DNA from: Nitrospira sp. bin75
GTDB taxonomy: Bacteria; Nitrospirota; Nitrospiria; Nitrospirales; UBA8639
Assembly: GCA_002238765.1 (NCBI GenBank)
Contig: MPMZ01000012.1
Location: 1 to 55,393 of the forward strand
DNA length: 55,393 bases
Direction: 5' to 3'
Of this stretch, positions 45,292 to 54,595 are shown piece after piece. Under the pieces are notes generated by a model. That model saw only the letters and a list, made by a program, of their open reading frames with translations, had not been told where the DNA came from and ran no database searches. A program made the translations under genes and the position numbers. Every line of letters starts with the position of its first letter. Position 1 is the first letter of the stretch.

Positions 45292-46419
45292 ATGGAAGTG
45301 CTGGAAGCGTGGCTGTCCTTGCGGTCGGTGAAAGGATTAAGTGACGGGACCATCTGTACACTCGTCCGGCATTTCGGCGGGCCGAAGGAGGTGCTGTCTG
45401 CGTCTTCGTCCGAGTTGCGGCACGTGGCCGGACTGCGTGCGTCCGTCATGACCTCCCTACGAAACGCCCCCGATCCAAGCGTGGTTGCCCACGTTCGCAA
45501 AGAAATGCGGCTGATCGAAAAAGGAGCGAGTTCGATCGTCACGATTTTGGATGCCGCCTATCCTCGCCGGCTGGCCATGATCCCTGATCCACCGCCCGTG
45601 TTGTACGTTCGGGGCACCCTGCCCCCGGCTGACGACCATGCCGTGGCGATTGTGGGATCAAGAAAAGCGACGCCGGCCGGGGCGCTCATGACGCAAGAGT
45701 TCAGTCAAAGTTTGGCCGCCATGGGGTTTACGATCGTGAGTGGATTGGCGAGGGGAGTTGACGCGGCGGCTCATCGAGGCGCGCTGACGGCCAAGGCCAG
45801 GACGATTGCCGTTGTCGGGTGCGGCGTGGATCGAACGTATCCCCCGGAACATCGACAATTGCGAAAGGACATCGAAGTCAACGGCGCCGTGGTGTCGGAA
45901 TTGCCGCTCGGATCCCCACCGCTGCCGTATCATTTTCCTCGTCGCAATCGGATCATCAGCGGGTTGTCGTTAGGCGTCATCGTCTCGGAAGCCAATCAGA
46001 AAAGCGGCGCGTTGATCACGGCGCGCTATGCGCTCGAGCAGAACCGTGAGGTCTTTGCCATCCCGGGTGCCGTCAAAAACGGCAAGCACCAGGGGGCGCA
46101 CAGCCTCATCAAACAGGGGGCAAAACTCGTGGAAGAGGCGGGAGACGTCGTTGAGGAATTGCTTCTTCAGCTTGACGGACCTTTTCGCGATCGAGTAAAG
46201 AATGCCGGTTTTCAGGAAACGGCGGTTCCGGTCTTCACCGCCAAAGAACAGCGAGTGCTGGCTCTGGTTCATGATGAGCCCGTCTCGATTGACGAGGTGT
46301 TGACGCAAGCGCCGTTTGATCGTGCCGAAGTGATGAGTCTCCTGCTCAGCCTGGAATTGCGAGGCTGTATTCAACAGGTTCCCGGGTCCTGTTACATCAG
46401 GAGTTCGGGCCAGGGATAG
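45292..46419 (+). CDS. dprA: DNA-processing protein DprA (Smf)
   Basis: A 375-residue cytoplasmic protein that protects incoming single-stranded DNA and loads RecA in transformation. An N-terminal helix-hairpin-like domain (about 1-75) precedes the Rossmann core (about 85-295), with VAIVGSRKATPAG, IVSGLARGVDAAAHRGAL, VVGCGVDRTYPPEH, FPRRNRIISGLS and EVFAIPGAVKNG. A winged-helix-like C-terminal domain (about 310-375) completes the family layout. It lies 49 bases after rng on the same strand. Confidence 0.95.
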   Translation: MEVLEAWLSLRSVKGLSDGTICTLVRHFGGPKEVLSASSSELRHVAGLRASVMTSLRNAPDPSVVAHVRKEMRLIEKGASSIVTILDAAYPRRLAMIPDPPPVLYVRGTLPPADDHAVAIVGSRKATPAGALMTQEFSQSLAAMGFTIVSGLARGVDAAAHRGALTAKARTIAVVGCGVDRTYPPEHRQLRKDIEVNGAVVSELPLGSPPLPYHFPRRNRIISGLSLGVIVSEANQKSGALITARYALEQNREVFAIPGAVKNGKHQGAHSLIKQGAKLVEEAGDVVEELLLQLDGPFRDRVKNAGFQETAVPVFTAKEQRVLALVHDEPVSIDEVLTQAPFDRAEVMSLLLSLELRGCIQQVPGSCYIRSSGQG

Positions 46420-46472
46420 ACGGACTCGTCGTCGAGCGGCGGCCCGCCAAGCATCCCGGAAATGGTTTGATC

Positions 46473-49139
46473 ATGCCTTCCCGTACGTCCACTGCACCCA
46501 GAAAGAAGAAGGCGTCCCCCCGCCCTGCCGAAGGAATGGGCAAGACCCTGGTCATTACCGAGAAACCCTCAGTGGCCCGCGACATCACCAGGGCGCTTGG
46601 TGGGTTTCAGAACGAGAAAAACTTCTTCGAAGGGCCGGAGCACGTCGTGACGTCGGCGGTCGGTCATATGCTCGAACTGGTTGCTCCCGACGGGGTCGAA
46701 GTCCAGCGCGGGAAGTGGGCGCTCGTCAACCTCCCGGTGATTCCCGATCACTTTGATCTGAAACCGATCCAGCAGAATGAATCGCAACTCAAACTGATCA
46801 AGAAACTCTACGCGCGTAAGGATATCGACAGCGTCATCAACGCCTGCGACGCCGGACGCGAAGGCGAGTTGATCTTTCATTACCTGATCCGCCACTTCAA
46901 GGGTTCAAAGCCGGTGCGGCGCCTCTGGTTGCAATCCATGACCCCGCAGGCGATTCGCGACGGCTTTGAACGTCTTCGTGACGGCGAGACATTGTTGCCA
47001 CTTCAGCGTGCCGCCGTGTGTCGCTCGGAGTCCGACTGGCTCATCGGGATCAATGCGACCCGGGCGATGACTGCGCTGAATTCGAGCGGCGGCGGGTTTT
47101 CACTGACCACGGTGGGGCGGGTGCAAACGCCGACGCTGGCGCTCCTTGTCGACCGCGAGAAAGAGATCCAGCACTTCGAGCCTCGCGAGTATTGGGAAGT
47201 CAAGGCCATCTTCGCGATTGCCTCCGGCCGGTACGAAGGGTACTGGGTTGATCCGCAATTGCAACCCCGGTCGAAGCAAGGCGTCACACCAGGTGCGGCC
47301 AAGGATCAGCATGGCACCGCGAAGCCGGAGCGCATCTGGGACAAGACCCGGGCCGAGGCGATCGTGGCGCAATGTGCGAATCGGGAAGGCCGTGTGTCCG
47401 AAACCACGAAACCGTCGAGCCAGCAGCCACCGATGCTGTTCGACCTGACCTCGCTGCAGCGTGAAGCGAACCGGCGGTTCGGGTTTTCGGCAAAGACCAC
47501 GCTCGGCATCGCGCAGGCCTTGTACGAACGCCACAAGGTCCTGACCTACCCGCGCACCGATTCGCGGACGTTACCCGAAGATTACCCGAAGACGGTCGGA
47601 ACCATCATGCAGTCGCTGGTTTCGTCTGCCGCCGGCCCGGGTGCCGCGTCATCGGACGCCGAAGGCGACCGACCGATCAGCCACTGGGCCGAACGGGTCC
47701 TCCAAGAACACTACATCAACGGCAAGAACAGGCGAATCTTCAACAACGCCCAGGTGTCCGATCACTTTGCCATCATTCCAACCGGGGAGGCGCCGGGCAA
47801 ACTGAAGGAACAGGAACGTCGCATCTATGAACTGGTCACCCGCTGTTTCATCGCGGCATTCTATCCTCCGGCTCGCTTCGAAAACACGGTGCGCCGGACG
47901 GTCGTGGAACACCAGACCTTTGAGACCCGCGGGCGGGTGCTGATCGAGAGCGGCTGGTTGCAGGTGATGGGGCGTAAGGAAAGCAACGAGACGTTGCCTC
48001 CGCTCGCGAGCACCGCCCAGGACGACTCTGAACGGGCCGAGACGGTCGAAATCGATCTGGAGGGCAAGCAAACCAAGGCGCCCCCGCGCTACAACGAGGC
48101 GACCCTGTTGTCCGCGATGGAGGGTGCGGGTAAATTGATGGAGGACGATGAGTTGCGGGAAGCCCTGCAGGGTCGTGGACTCGGCACCCCCGCGACGCGC
48201 GCCGCGATCATCGAGGAGTTGATCCGCAACCGTTACATCCTGCGCGACGCCCGTGAATTGATTCCGACGGCCAAGGCCACGACGCTGCTCAGGTTGTTGC
48301 GCGCCCTCAAGATTGACGAATTGACCACGGCTGAATTGACCGGCGAATGGGAAAAGAAACTGAAGCAGATCGAAAGCGACCAGTTCTCCTCCGAGGAGTT
48401 CATGAGGCACATTCGCAGGATGACCGCGGATATTGTCGAGGCAGCCCGGCAGTGTGACGTTGACCAAATTGACGACGAATACGCCGTACTCGCCGTTCCC
48501 TGTCCCAAGTGCGGTCAAGGTAGAGTGCGAGAGAACTATCGCAAATTTGTGTGCGAATCCTGCGATTTCTCGATTTGGAAATCCATCGCCGGGAGAGAGT
48601 TGTCACCCAACGAGGTGTCAAGCCTGTTACGTGACCGGCGTCTCGGCCCGCTGAATGGTTTCCGTAGCCGTCTCGGCCGCGAATTTGCCGCCGAGTTGAT
48701 GATCAAGGATGACTTTACCGCGGCCTTTGATTTTGGTGAGAGCACCAAGGGGGACGACGTTGATCCGCAAACTTGCGACCAAGTCGGTCCGTGTCCCAAG
48801 TGTGGTGCGCCGGTGCTCGATGCGCCGAGACGATACGTCTGTCGCAACGGGCTGGGTGACGAACCGGCCTGTGATTTCAAAATTAGCCGGCAGATCCTGA
48901 ATCGCCTTCTTGATGCCGGTGAGGTGCGGCAATTGTTGGACAAGGGGAAGACCGATCTCCTGCAGGGCTTCGTGTCGAAGAAGAATAGACGCAAGTTTGC
49001 AGCCCATCTCACGATCGACCTTGGATCGGGTAAATTGGGCTTCGAGTTCGCGCCGCGCAAGAACAACGTGAATGGCGGCGGAAAAAAAAACGGTTTGCAA
49101 CAAAGAAAGCCGCTCGAAGCGTCGGCGGCTGAAGATTGA
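46473..49139 (+). CDS. topB: type IA DNA topoisomerase (topoisomerase III-like) with zinc-ribbon C-terminus
   Basis: An 888-residue protein. The TOPRIM domain includes LVITEKPSVARDI and ACDAGREGELIFHY. The active-site Tyr359 is in LTYPRTDSRTLPEDY, and RVQTPTLALLVDRE is typical of topoisomerase III. Two zinc-ribbon modules follow: CPKCGQGRVRENY with CESCDF, and CPKCGAPVLDAPRR with a later Cys. It ends in a Lys/Asn-rich tail encoded across an A9 run (49082-49090). The start is uncertain: ATG 46473 has a weak site and ATG 46536 (MGKTLVITEK) is the conserved beginning. It relaxes or decatenates DNA. The usual neighbour of dprA is topA, so its presence here is unusual. Confidence 0.88.
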   Translation: MPSRTSTAPRKKKASPRPAEGMGKTLVITEKPSVARDITRALGGFQNEKNFFEGPEHVVTSAVGHMLELVAPDGVEVQRGKWALVNLPVIPDHFDLKPIQQNESQLKLIKKLYARKDIDSVINACDAGREGELIFHYLIRHFKGSKPVRRLWLQSMTPQAIRDGFERLRDGETLLPLQRAAVCRSESDWLIGINATRAMTALNSSGGGFSLTTVGRVQTPTLALLVDREKEIQHFEPREYWEVKAIFAIASGRYEGYWVDPQLQPRSKQGVTPGAAKDQHGTAKPERIWDKTRAEAIVAQCANREGRVSETTKPSSQQPPMLFDLTSLQREANRRFGFSAKTTLGIAQALYERHKVLTYPRTDSRTLPEDYPKTVGTIMQSLVSSAAGPGAASSDAEGDRPISHWAERVLQEHYINGKNRRIFNNAQVSDHFAIIPTGEAPGKLKEQERRIYELVTRCFIAAFYPPARFENTVRRTVVEHQTFETRGRVLIESGWLQVMGRKESNETLPPLASTAQDDSERAETVEIDLEGKQTKAPPRYNEATLLSAMEGAGKLMEDDELREALQGRGLGTPATRAAIIEELIRNRYILRDARELIPTAKATTLLRLLRALKIDELTTAELTGEWEKKLKQIESDQFSSEEFMRHIRRMTADIVEAARQCDVDQIDDEYAVLAVPCPKCGQGRVRENYRKFVCESCDFSIWKSIAGRELSPNEVSSLLRDRRLGPLNGFRSRLGREFAAELMIKDDFTAAFDFGESTKGDDVDPQTCDQVGPCPKCGAPVLDAPRRYVCRNGLGDEPACDFKISRQILNRLLDAGEVRQLLDKGKTDLLQGFVSKKNRRKFAAHLTIDLGSGKLGFEFAPRKNNVNGGGKKNGLQQRKPLEASAAED

Positions 49140-49229
49140 CGGGGGCGTCCGGGGATGCGGTGCCGGTGGGGAGCGTCGTGACCGGGTGCGTCAACCCTCC
49201 CGGCGACCGGGATGGCGACAGTCCTCGCG

Positions 49230-50489
49230 TTACGAGCCGACCGCCGGTTTCATGCTTGATGACGGTTCCAAAAAAGTGAACGGTTCGCCCTTCTTCAGAA
49301 TCACGTCTTCGGTAATCACCACTTCCTTGATTTCGGTTTGAGAGGGAACCTCGTACATAATATCGAGCATGACCTCTTCCATGATCGCGCGAAGACCCCG
49401 TGCTCCGGTTTTCTGCGCATGGGCTTTGCTGGCGATCGCATGGAGGGCCCCATCCGTAAATTTCAGTTTCACTTTGTCGAAGGACAACAGCTTTTGATAT
49501 TGCTTGGTCAAAGCATTTTTGGGTTCGATCAAAATCCGCGTCAACGCTCGTTCATCCAATTCTTCAAGCGTGGTCACCACGGGCAAGCGCCCGATGAATT
49601 CGGGAATCAACCCATAGTGGAGCAAGTCTTCCGGTTGGATTTGGGCCAACAGGGAAGAGGGGCGTTCCTGCGCTGAGACGGACTTGTCCGATTTAAAGCC
49701 CATGCGGTTTTGATTCAGGCGTCGCTCGATAATGGGTTCAAGCCCCACAAACGCCCCACCACAGATGACCAGGATGTTCTTGGTATCGACCTGGATGAAT
49801 TCCTGGTGCGGATGTTTTCGACCGCCTTGCGGCGGGACGTTGGCCACGGTGCCTTCGATCAATTTGAGCAGGGCTTGTTGCACGCCTTCCCCCGACACGT
49901 CACGGGTAATGGAAGGCCCGTCCGCCTTCCGAGTGATTTTGTCGATTTCATCGATATAAATGATGCCGCGTTCCGCGCGCTCCACTTCATAGTCCGCGGC
50001 TTGCAGGAGTTTCAAAATAATGTTCTCGACGTCTTCCCCGACGTACCCCGCCTCGGTCAAGGTGGTGGCATCGGCCAAGGTAAACGGCACGTCGAGATAA
50101 TCGGCGAGGGTTTGGGCCAATAAGGTTTTCCCTGTCCCCGTCGGCCCGATCATCAGAATGTTGCCTTTTTGCAATTCGACGTCTCCGGTTTCACTGGCGG
50201 CGATGCGTTTATAGTGATTGTGAACGGCAACCGAGAGAATTTTTTTGGCGCGGGTCTGATCGATGATGTATTGATCCAGGTGGCGGTTGATCTCGGCGGG
50301 TTTTCGAAGTTTTGAGGAGATTTCGTCTTTGGTCTCTTGCCATTCCTCGGCCATGATTTCATTGCACAGGCCCACGCATTCGTCACAAATGTACACGGTG
50401 GGCCCCGCGATCAGTTTGCGCACTTGATCGCGGCTTTTCCCGCAGAACGAACACCGAAGATTTTCGTCTGATTTGAGTTGTTTGGCCAT
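49230..50489 (-). CDS. clpX: ATP-dependent Clp protease ATP-binding subunit ClpX
   Basis: A 419-residue AAA+ unfoldase of standard length. The N-terminal zinc finger has Cys pairs in RCSFCGK and [10 protein letters not shown]. Walker A is GPTGTGKT, Walker B is [10 protein letters not shown], and the pore region includes GYVGEDVE. ClpX feeds substrates to ClpP, encoded just upstream on the same strand 25 bases away. It is convergent with the topoisomerase gene. Confidence 0.97.
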   Translation of the reverse strand: MAKQLKSDENLRCSFCGKSRDQVRKLIAGPTVYICDECVGLCNEIMAEEWQETKDEISSKLRKPAEINRHLDQYIIDQTRAKKILSVAVHNHYKRIAASETGDVELQKGNILMIGPTGTGKTLLAQTLADYLDVPFTLADATTLTEAGYVGEDVENIILKLLQAADYEVERAERGIIYIDEIDKITRKADGPSITRDVSGEGVQQALLKLIEGTVANVPPQGGRKHPHQEFIQVDTKNILVICGGAFVGLEPIIERRLNQNRMGFKSDKSVSAQERPSSLLAQIQPEDLLHYGLIPEFIGRLPVVTTLEELDERALTRILIEPKNALTKQYQKLLSFDKVKLKFTDGALHAIASKAHAQKTGARGLRAIMEEVMLDIMYEVPSQTEIKEVVITEDVILKKGEPFTFLEPSSSMKPAVGS

Positions 50490-50513
50490 GAGGGTCGTGA
50501 GGACGGTCAGGGG

Positions 50514-51125
50514 TTAGGCGCCATTCGCGGCGGCAGGTACCTTTTCCGACGCTCTGACAATGACTTCATCAATGAGGCCGTAGTCTTTGGCTTCCGTGCC
50601 CGACATGAAATAATCCCGCTCGGTATCCTGGCTGATTTTCTCCAACGCCTGACCCGTGTGTTCCGAAAGGATCTGGTTGAGTCGCTCGCGAATTTTCAGA
50701 ATTTCACGCGCGTGAATATCGATCTCCGTCGCCTGTCCCTGAAATCCTCCCATGGGCTGATGAATCATCACCCGGGCGTTGGGAAGGGCATGGCGCTTGC
50801 CCTGGGTGCCGGCGGCGAGGAGCAGGGCGCCCATGCTGGCGGCTTGCCCCAGACAAATCGTCGTAATCGGGGGTTTCACGTATTGCATGGTGTCGTAAAT
50901 GCCCATGCCCGCGGTGACGCTCCCGCCCGGCGAATTGATATAGAGATTGATGTCTTTCTCCGGATCTTCAGCCTCCAGAAACAGCAATTGCGCAATGATG
51001 AGGTTGGAGAAGATGTCGTCGATGGGCGCGCCGAGAAAGATAATGCGATCTTTTAACAGGCGGGAGTAAATATCATACGCGCGTTCACCCCGGTTCGTAC
51101 TTTCAATCACCATTGGAATTAACAT
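50514..51125 (-). CDS. clpP: ATP-dependent Clp protease proteolytic subunit ClpP
   Basis: A 203-residue serine peptidase of normal length. The catalytic Ser is in [14 protein letters not shown] and the His in [11 protein letters not shown]; the Asp follows in the [13 protein letters not shown] region. It forms the tetradecameric chamber of ClpXP. The gene lies between tig and clpX on the minus strand, the classic order tig-clpP-clpX. Confidence 0.97.
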   Translation of the reverse strand: MLIPMVIESTNRGERAYDIYSRLLKDRIIFLGAPIDDIFSNLIIAQLLFLEAEDPEKDINLYINSPGGSVTAGMGIYDTMQYVKPPITTICLGQAASMGALLLAAGTQGKRHALPNARVMIHQPMGGFQGQATEIDIHAREILKIRERLNQILSEHTGQALEKISQDTERDYFMSGTEAKDYGLIDEVIVRASEKVPAAANGA

Positions 51126-51166
51126 ACGGTTGTACCCTTTCCGTGCAAAACTGGTTTCGGAGCGCC

Positions 51167-52492
51167 TTACCCTTGAATCACCGCAAATTGGTAGACCAAT
51201 TGAAGCGCTTTGTCGGCCCGGATGCGATCCTCGAACTCCTGCCGTGAATTTTGCCCTCCCGATTCCACCATCTTTTGAATGTCCTCCAGCGGGACTTGAA
51301 GTCCTTTGGCAAGTTTGCTGAACTCATCCTGAATTTCCTGTTCACTCACGAAAACCCCTTCCTTGTCCGCAATGGCTTCCAACACCAGGCCGAGCTTGAC
51401 TCGCTTCTGCGCCCCCGGAGCGACTTCGTTTTGGATGCGTTTCGCCTCCTCCTCCATGTGGATTTGATCATCCATTGAGAACTGGCCGCCCTTTTTTCGC
51501 TGCTCTTCCATGAGTCGTTGTCGCACCAGCGTGCGAACTTCCCGTTCGACCAGGGCTTCAGGGAGATCAAAATGATGCAGGGCCAACAGGCGTTCGAGAA
51601 TTTGGTCCTTATAGCCTTCTTCGATGTCCCGTTTGAGGACCGATTCCAACTCGGATCGAATCTTGTCTTTGAGTGCGTCGAGGGTGTCAAAGGCTCCGCA
51701 ATCTTTGGCAAATTCATCATCCAGCACCGGGAGCGTTTTTTGCTTCACCCCGAGGATTGAAACCCGAAACGTGACGATTTTCCCGGCCAGACGGGCATCC
51801 GGATGCGTGGCGGGATATTCCTGGGGTATCTCGGCCTGGTCCCCTTCCTGTTTTCCCACCAGCACCTCGTCGATGGTCAGACCCAGCATGGGTTCCTGAG
51901 ACCCCACTTTGTGGAGATGCCCTTCCTTCTTCGACCCGTCCACCGGCGCGCCATCCAAAAACCCTTCAATCGTCACGACCGCATACAGGCCTTCCTCCAG
52001 GCGGGTGCCCGCGGCGGCGGCATCAAGCCGGGACTGTTGTTCGCGAAACCGGTCCAGAGCTTTATCCACATCCTGGTCGGTAATGGTCCGGGAATCGGGC
52101 TTCAAGGAAATAGGATTGGGTGGACGATAATCGCGTAATTCGATAGACGGCTTGATTTCAACGGTGGCCGTGAAGGTGAGCGACGCGTTCCGGTTGGCTT
52201 TCATTCGCTCCAAAGGAGGAATTTCAACGAGAACGGGAGCCACCCCGGATTCTTGAATGGCCTTTTGGTAGTAAGTCGGGACCAAGCGCTGAATGACGTC
52301 CTGTTCGGCGGCTTTGGCGTAGCGTTTTTCCAACATGGCGACCGGCGCCTTTCCGGGGCGGAAGCCTGGAACGCGCACCTGACGCTTCAGATCGGTATAC
52401 ACCCGGTCGAATTCCTGGTTGACGACGTCTTCCGGCACTTCGATTTTGAGCGCACGCTTAACCGGCCCTAATTCCGTGACTTCCAATTTCAT
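51167..52492 (-). CDS. tig: trigger factor, ribosome-associated chaperone
   Basis: A 441-residue protein with the three trigger-factor domains. The ribosome-binding domain has the signature [20 protein letters not shown]-like PPIase domain (about 155-245) contains [15 protein letters not shown] and a C-terminal helical chaperone domain follows. The start is [15 protein letters not shown] at 52490-52492; the open frame further upstream simply translates the adjacent tRNA-Leu gene. No strong Shine-Dalgarno is visible. It is the first protein gene of a tRNA-Leu/tig/clpP/clpX series on the minus strand. Confidence 0.95.
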   Translation of the reverse strand: MKLEVTELGPVKRALKIEVPEDVVNQEFDRVYTDLKRQVRVPGFRPGKAPVAMLEKRYAKAAEQDVIQRLVPTYYQKAIQESGVAPVLVEIPPLERMKANRNASLTFTATVEIKPSIELRDYRPPNPISLKPDSRTITDQDVDKALDRFREQQSRLDAAAAGTRLEEGLYAVVTIEGFLDGAPVDGSKKEGHLHKVGSQEPMLGLTIDEVLVGKQEGDQAEIPQEYPATHPDARLAGKIVTFRVSILGVKQKTLPVLDDEFAKDCGAFDTLDALKDKIRSELESVLKRDIEEGYKDQILERLLALHHFDLPEALVEREVRTLVRQRLMEEQRKKGGQFSMDDQIHMEEEAKRIQNEVAPGAQKRVKLGLVLEAIADKEGVFVSEQEIQDEFSKLAKGLQVPLEDIQKMVESGGQNSRQEFEDRIRADKALQLVYQFAVIQG

Positions 52493-52528
52493 AGTGAGTC
52501 CGATCGTCGATGAAAGACAGCAGGTCAG

Positions 52529-52611
52529 TGGTGCGAGAGGGGGGATTTGAACCCCCACGGTCTCCCACGAGATCCTAAGTCTCGCGCGTCTGCCAGTTCC
52601 GCCACTCTCGC
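52529..52611 (-). tRNA. tRNA-Leu (anticodon TAG)
   Basis: On the minus strand the acceptor arms GCGAGAG and CTCTCGC pair perfectly. The anticodon stem CGAGA/TCTCG encloses the loop CTTAGGA, giving anticodon TAG, which reads CUA. The T-arm GGGGG-TTCAAAT-CCCCC is intact. A moderate variable arm is present, as expected for the Leu class. The 3' ACCA (52532 down to 52529) is encoded. The gene ends 36 bases before the tig start and is read in the same direction. Confidence 0.93.
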
Positions 52612-52696
52612 TTCAATGAATCGCTTCCATTTCTCGGGAGCATTCGAAACGGTGCGGCTGGAGCCCCAAAGGCAACAGGCTTAGCCATTTTTACTA

Positions 52697-52725
52697 TTTA
52701 CCCATATAGGCGCGAAGGGTGTCAA
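52697..52725 (-). promoter_or_regulatory. candidate promoter for tRNA-Leu and tig
   Basis: A perfect TTGACA lies on the minus strand at 52725-52720. A TAAATA-like element follows at 19 bases, which is longer than ideal. It is about 110 bases upstream of the tRNA. The -10 match is poor, so only the -35 is convincing. Confidence 0.3.
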
Positions 52726-52792
52726 CGCTTGCCCCGCTTTCCGATCGACGGGTTCTTGCCAGAATCCGGTGCGGTAAGCTATGGTGTTCGCT

Positions 52793-53032
52793 ATGGACCT
52801 CAAGAAACTGTATCTGAATATTTACGAGCAATTCATTCACGCGCGCGATACGCACAAAGGGTTTGATTTTCAAGAAGAGCCGCTCAAAAGCGTGGCGCCC
52901 AAAGCGGTTTCGTTTAAGGACCGCGTGAAGTGGTGGACCCTTGACCGCCCCAGCCGGTTAAAGAAGATCGAACAGGAACGGGACCGGCAACAACAGGACA
53001 TTCTCGCCCTCAAGCAGAAATCGTCAGGCTAA
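52793..53032 (+). CDS. small hypothetical protein (79 aa), basic
   Basis: I do not recognise this protein. The ATG at 52793 gives MDLKKLYLNIYEQFIHARDT; an ATG 12 bases upstream is possible and neither has a good Shine-Dalgarno. The sequence is soluble, has no membrane segment, and ends in a charged helix (RLKKIEQERDRQQQDILALK). It lies 27 bases upstream of a membrane protein gene and probably shares its transcript. Confidence 0.6.
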   Translation: MDLKKLYLNIYEQFIHARDTHKGFDFQEEPLKSVAPKAVSFKDRVKWWTLDRPSRLKKIEQERDRQQQDILALKQKSSG

Positions 53033-53059
53033 TCGTCTTCCACTTCGCCACGACGACGC

Positions 53060-53836
53060 ATGTCGGAGTTCGTCCCAGCGACTTTTCATCTCTATCGTCA
53101 AGCGTTACTCGCGACCTGGCGGTCGTTGACCAGAAACTGGTTGCTCGTACCGGCGGTTGTGATCCTGGCCGTGCTCATGTACGTCGTCACCGGGGTGGCC
53201 ATGGCCTTCGGCATGCTCGGCGGGTTGTTACTCGGCGTAGCCAATGCCTTCGTGGTGGGGGCGTTTCTGGGGTTGCTCGAACAAGCTGTGATGGGCGCCC
53301 GGCCGATGGTCTGGCGCGATCTGTGGGAGGTGGCGGGCAGCTATTTCTGGGACGTGATCACCATCGGCTTCATCGTGTGGGTGCCCTTGCAAGTTCTCGA
53401 ACTCGGCATGCAAGCCAATCCCTATGGGCCGGCGATCGTCTCGGCCGTCTTTCTGCTGTTGTTCATTTTGCTCAACCCCGTCCCGGAACTGATTTACCAG
53501 GGGCGTTCGGGCGCTCCACTGGAGATCCTCAAGGACAGTTACGAATTCGTCCTGGAAAATTGGATTGAATGGTTTTTGCCGCTTGCCGCGGTCTTCGCCC
53601 CGTTCGGGTTGTCCTTTTTCCTTGCGCTGTCGAGCCGAAGCGGCAGGCTGATCGGGTTGGACTTTTTACAATTGTTGGGACTGCCCTTTGCCGTGTTGAG
53701 CCAGTGGTTCCAATATCTCGGGCTCTCCTCCTCGACGGCCGTGACCCTGGTTCTTTGTCTCACGCCAGTCGGCGCGGTCCTGATGATGCTGTTTCGCGGC
53801 CATCTCTATAAAGCGCTGACGGGGTCGTCTCGGTGA
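53060..53836 (+). CDS. multi-pass membrane protein of unknown function (258 aa)
   Basis: A hydrophobic protein with about six membrane segments: roughly 25-45 (LLVPAVVILAVLMYVVTGVA), 47-70, 95-115, 125-145, 172-192 and 225-245. An amphipathic N-terminus precedes them (FHLYRQALLATWRSLTRNW). No catalytic motif or transporter signature was recognised. The composition resembles unannotated integral membrane proteins with a glycerophosphodiester-permease-like or DUF4013-like look, but that is a weak impression. It follows the small basic protein gene and precedes an AT-rich island. Confidence 0.7.
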   Translation: MSEFVPATFHLYRQALLATWRSLTRNWLLVPAVVILAVLMYVVTGVAMAFGMLGGLLLGVANAFVVGAFLGLLEQAVMGARPMVWRDLWEVAGSYFWDVITIGFIVWVPLQVLELGMQANPYGPAIVSAVFLLLFILLNPVPELIYQGRSGAPLEILKDSYEFVLENWIEWFLPLAAVFAPFGLSFFLALSSRSGRLIGLDFLQLLGLPFAVLSQWFQYLGLSSSTAVTLVLCLTPVGAVLMMLFRGHLYKALTGSSR

Positions 53837-53960
53837 CAACGACTCTTTCAACGACGCCAGTCAGGGGCTTAAGCCTCCGACGAAGTGGATTTACGCATCT
53901 AACTTCAATAGGCAAGAGCGTTTACTTTTTGAAACATTTTAAAACGCTACAGGAAGATAT

Positions 53961-53993
53961 ATTACGTTTTTTACACATTATTAATAACGTAAT
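53961..53993. promoter_or_regulatory. 8-bp inverted repeat, possible operator
   Basis: ATTACGTT (53961-53968) and AACGTAAT (53986-53993) are perfect inverted arms separated by 17 bases. They lie in the AT-rich leader of the toxin-antitoxin pair, about 170 bases before the antitoxin start. Confidence 0.4.
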
Positions 53994-54014
53994 TCACCAT
54001 TAATCAACAGGTTA

Positions 54015-54033
54015 TCCATAATGTTATTATGGA
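54015..54033. promoter_or_regulatory. perfect palindrome TCCATAAT-GTT-ATTATGGA, possible operator or terminator stem
   Basis: Two 8-base arms separated by 3 bases. It could bind a dimeric autoregulator of the toxin-antitoxin operon. The following AATAAAAATTG is A-rich rather than T-rich on the plus strand, so a plus-strand intrinsic terminator is unlikely. Confidence 0.45.
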
Positions 54034-54161
54034 ATAAAAATTGCCTGATTTAAGGCAAGAGATTGATTAATTTCCTACCTTTTGCTCTTGGCTTCATAAG
54101 CAAGTAATTGGCGTTTTTCAAGAATAAACATCTAAAATTTAAAAAGGAAAGGGACACGATC

Positions 54162-54590
54162 ATGGCTAGTGTTCTTGATGTTGCAGCTTATATTTTGGAG
54201 CAAAAAGGGGCCATGACAACCTGGAAGCTTCAAAAGCTTGTCTACTATTGTCAAGCTTGGTCCCTTGTGTGGGATGAAGATATTCTTTTTCCTGAGGCAA
54301 TTGAAGCCTGGGCGAATGGGCCGGTTGTTCGAGAATTATACAACAAGCATCGCGGGCAATTTCATATTGGAAGGGTAAAAAGAGGAAATCCAGAATCACT
54401 GCTTGAATACCAACGCGACACCATTGATGGGGTTTTGAATTTTTATGGCGATAAGTCGCCACAATGGTTAAGCGATTTAACGCATATGGAAGATCCGTGG
54501 AAATTAGCTCGCAAAGGGATTCCTGATGGAGATCGCGGTGAGGCTATCATTTCGAAAAAAAGTTTAAAAAAATACTATGCTAGCTTGTAA
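54162..54590 (+). CDS. Panacea (DUF4065) domain antitoxin-like protein
   Basis: A 142-residue protein. The start MASVLDVAAYILEQKG is chosen because AAAGGAAAGG precedes it; an earlier in-frame ATG gives a poor N-terminus. The Panacea/SocA-type domain is recognised by LDVAAYILEQKGAMTTWKLQ, KLVYYCQAWSLVW and EAIEAWANGPVVRELY. Panacea proteins act as antitoxins for many unrelated toxins. The gene is AT-rich, in contrast to the rest of the window. The next gene starts 5 bases after its stop and is the presumed toxin. Confidence 0.85.
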   Translation: MASVLDVAAYILEQKGAMTTWKLQKLVYYCQAWSLVWDEDILFPEAIEAWANGPVVRELYNKHRGQFHIGRVKRGNPESLLEYQRDTIDGVLNFYGDKSPQWLSDLTHMEDPWKLARKGIPDGDRGEAIISKKSLKKYYASL

Positions 54591-54595
54591 TTGTT

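Larger units (their letters stand above)
53837..54161. other. AT-rich intergenic region upstream of the Panacea gene
   Basis: Base composition changes abruptly at about 53880 to visibly AT-rich sequence, unlike the flanking genes. No gene is seen. It contains two inverted repeats (listed separately) and AAAGGAAAGG just before the antitoxin start. The composition suggests horizontally acquired DNA. Confidence 0.55.

Noticed and set aside
49198-49212. TCCCGG-CGA-CCGGGA hairpin between the topoisomerase and clpX genes as a terminator
   Set aside because: The stem is short and no T-run follows on either strand, so a terminator cannot be supported.
52493-52558. N-terminal extension of trigger factor
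   Set aside because: The extra residues (MGVQIPPLAPL) are a translation of the tRNA-Leu 3' half, a common artefact.
54012-54020. DnaA-box-like TTATCCATA in AT-rich DNA, possible replication origin
   Set aside because: It is a single imperfect match, with no cluster of boxes and no dnaA or dnaN nearby.
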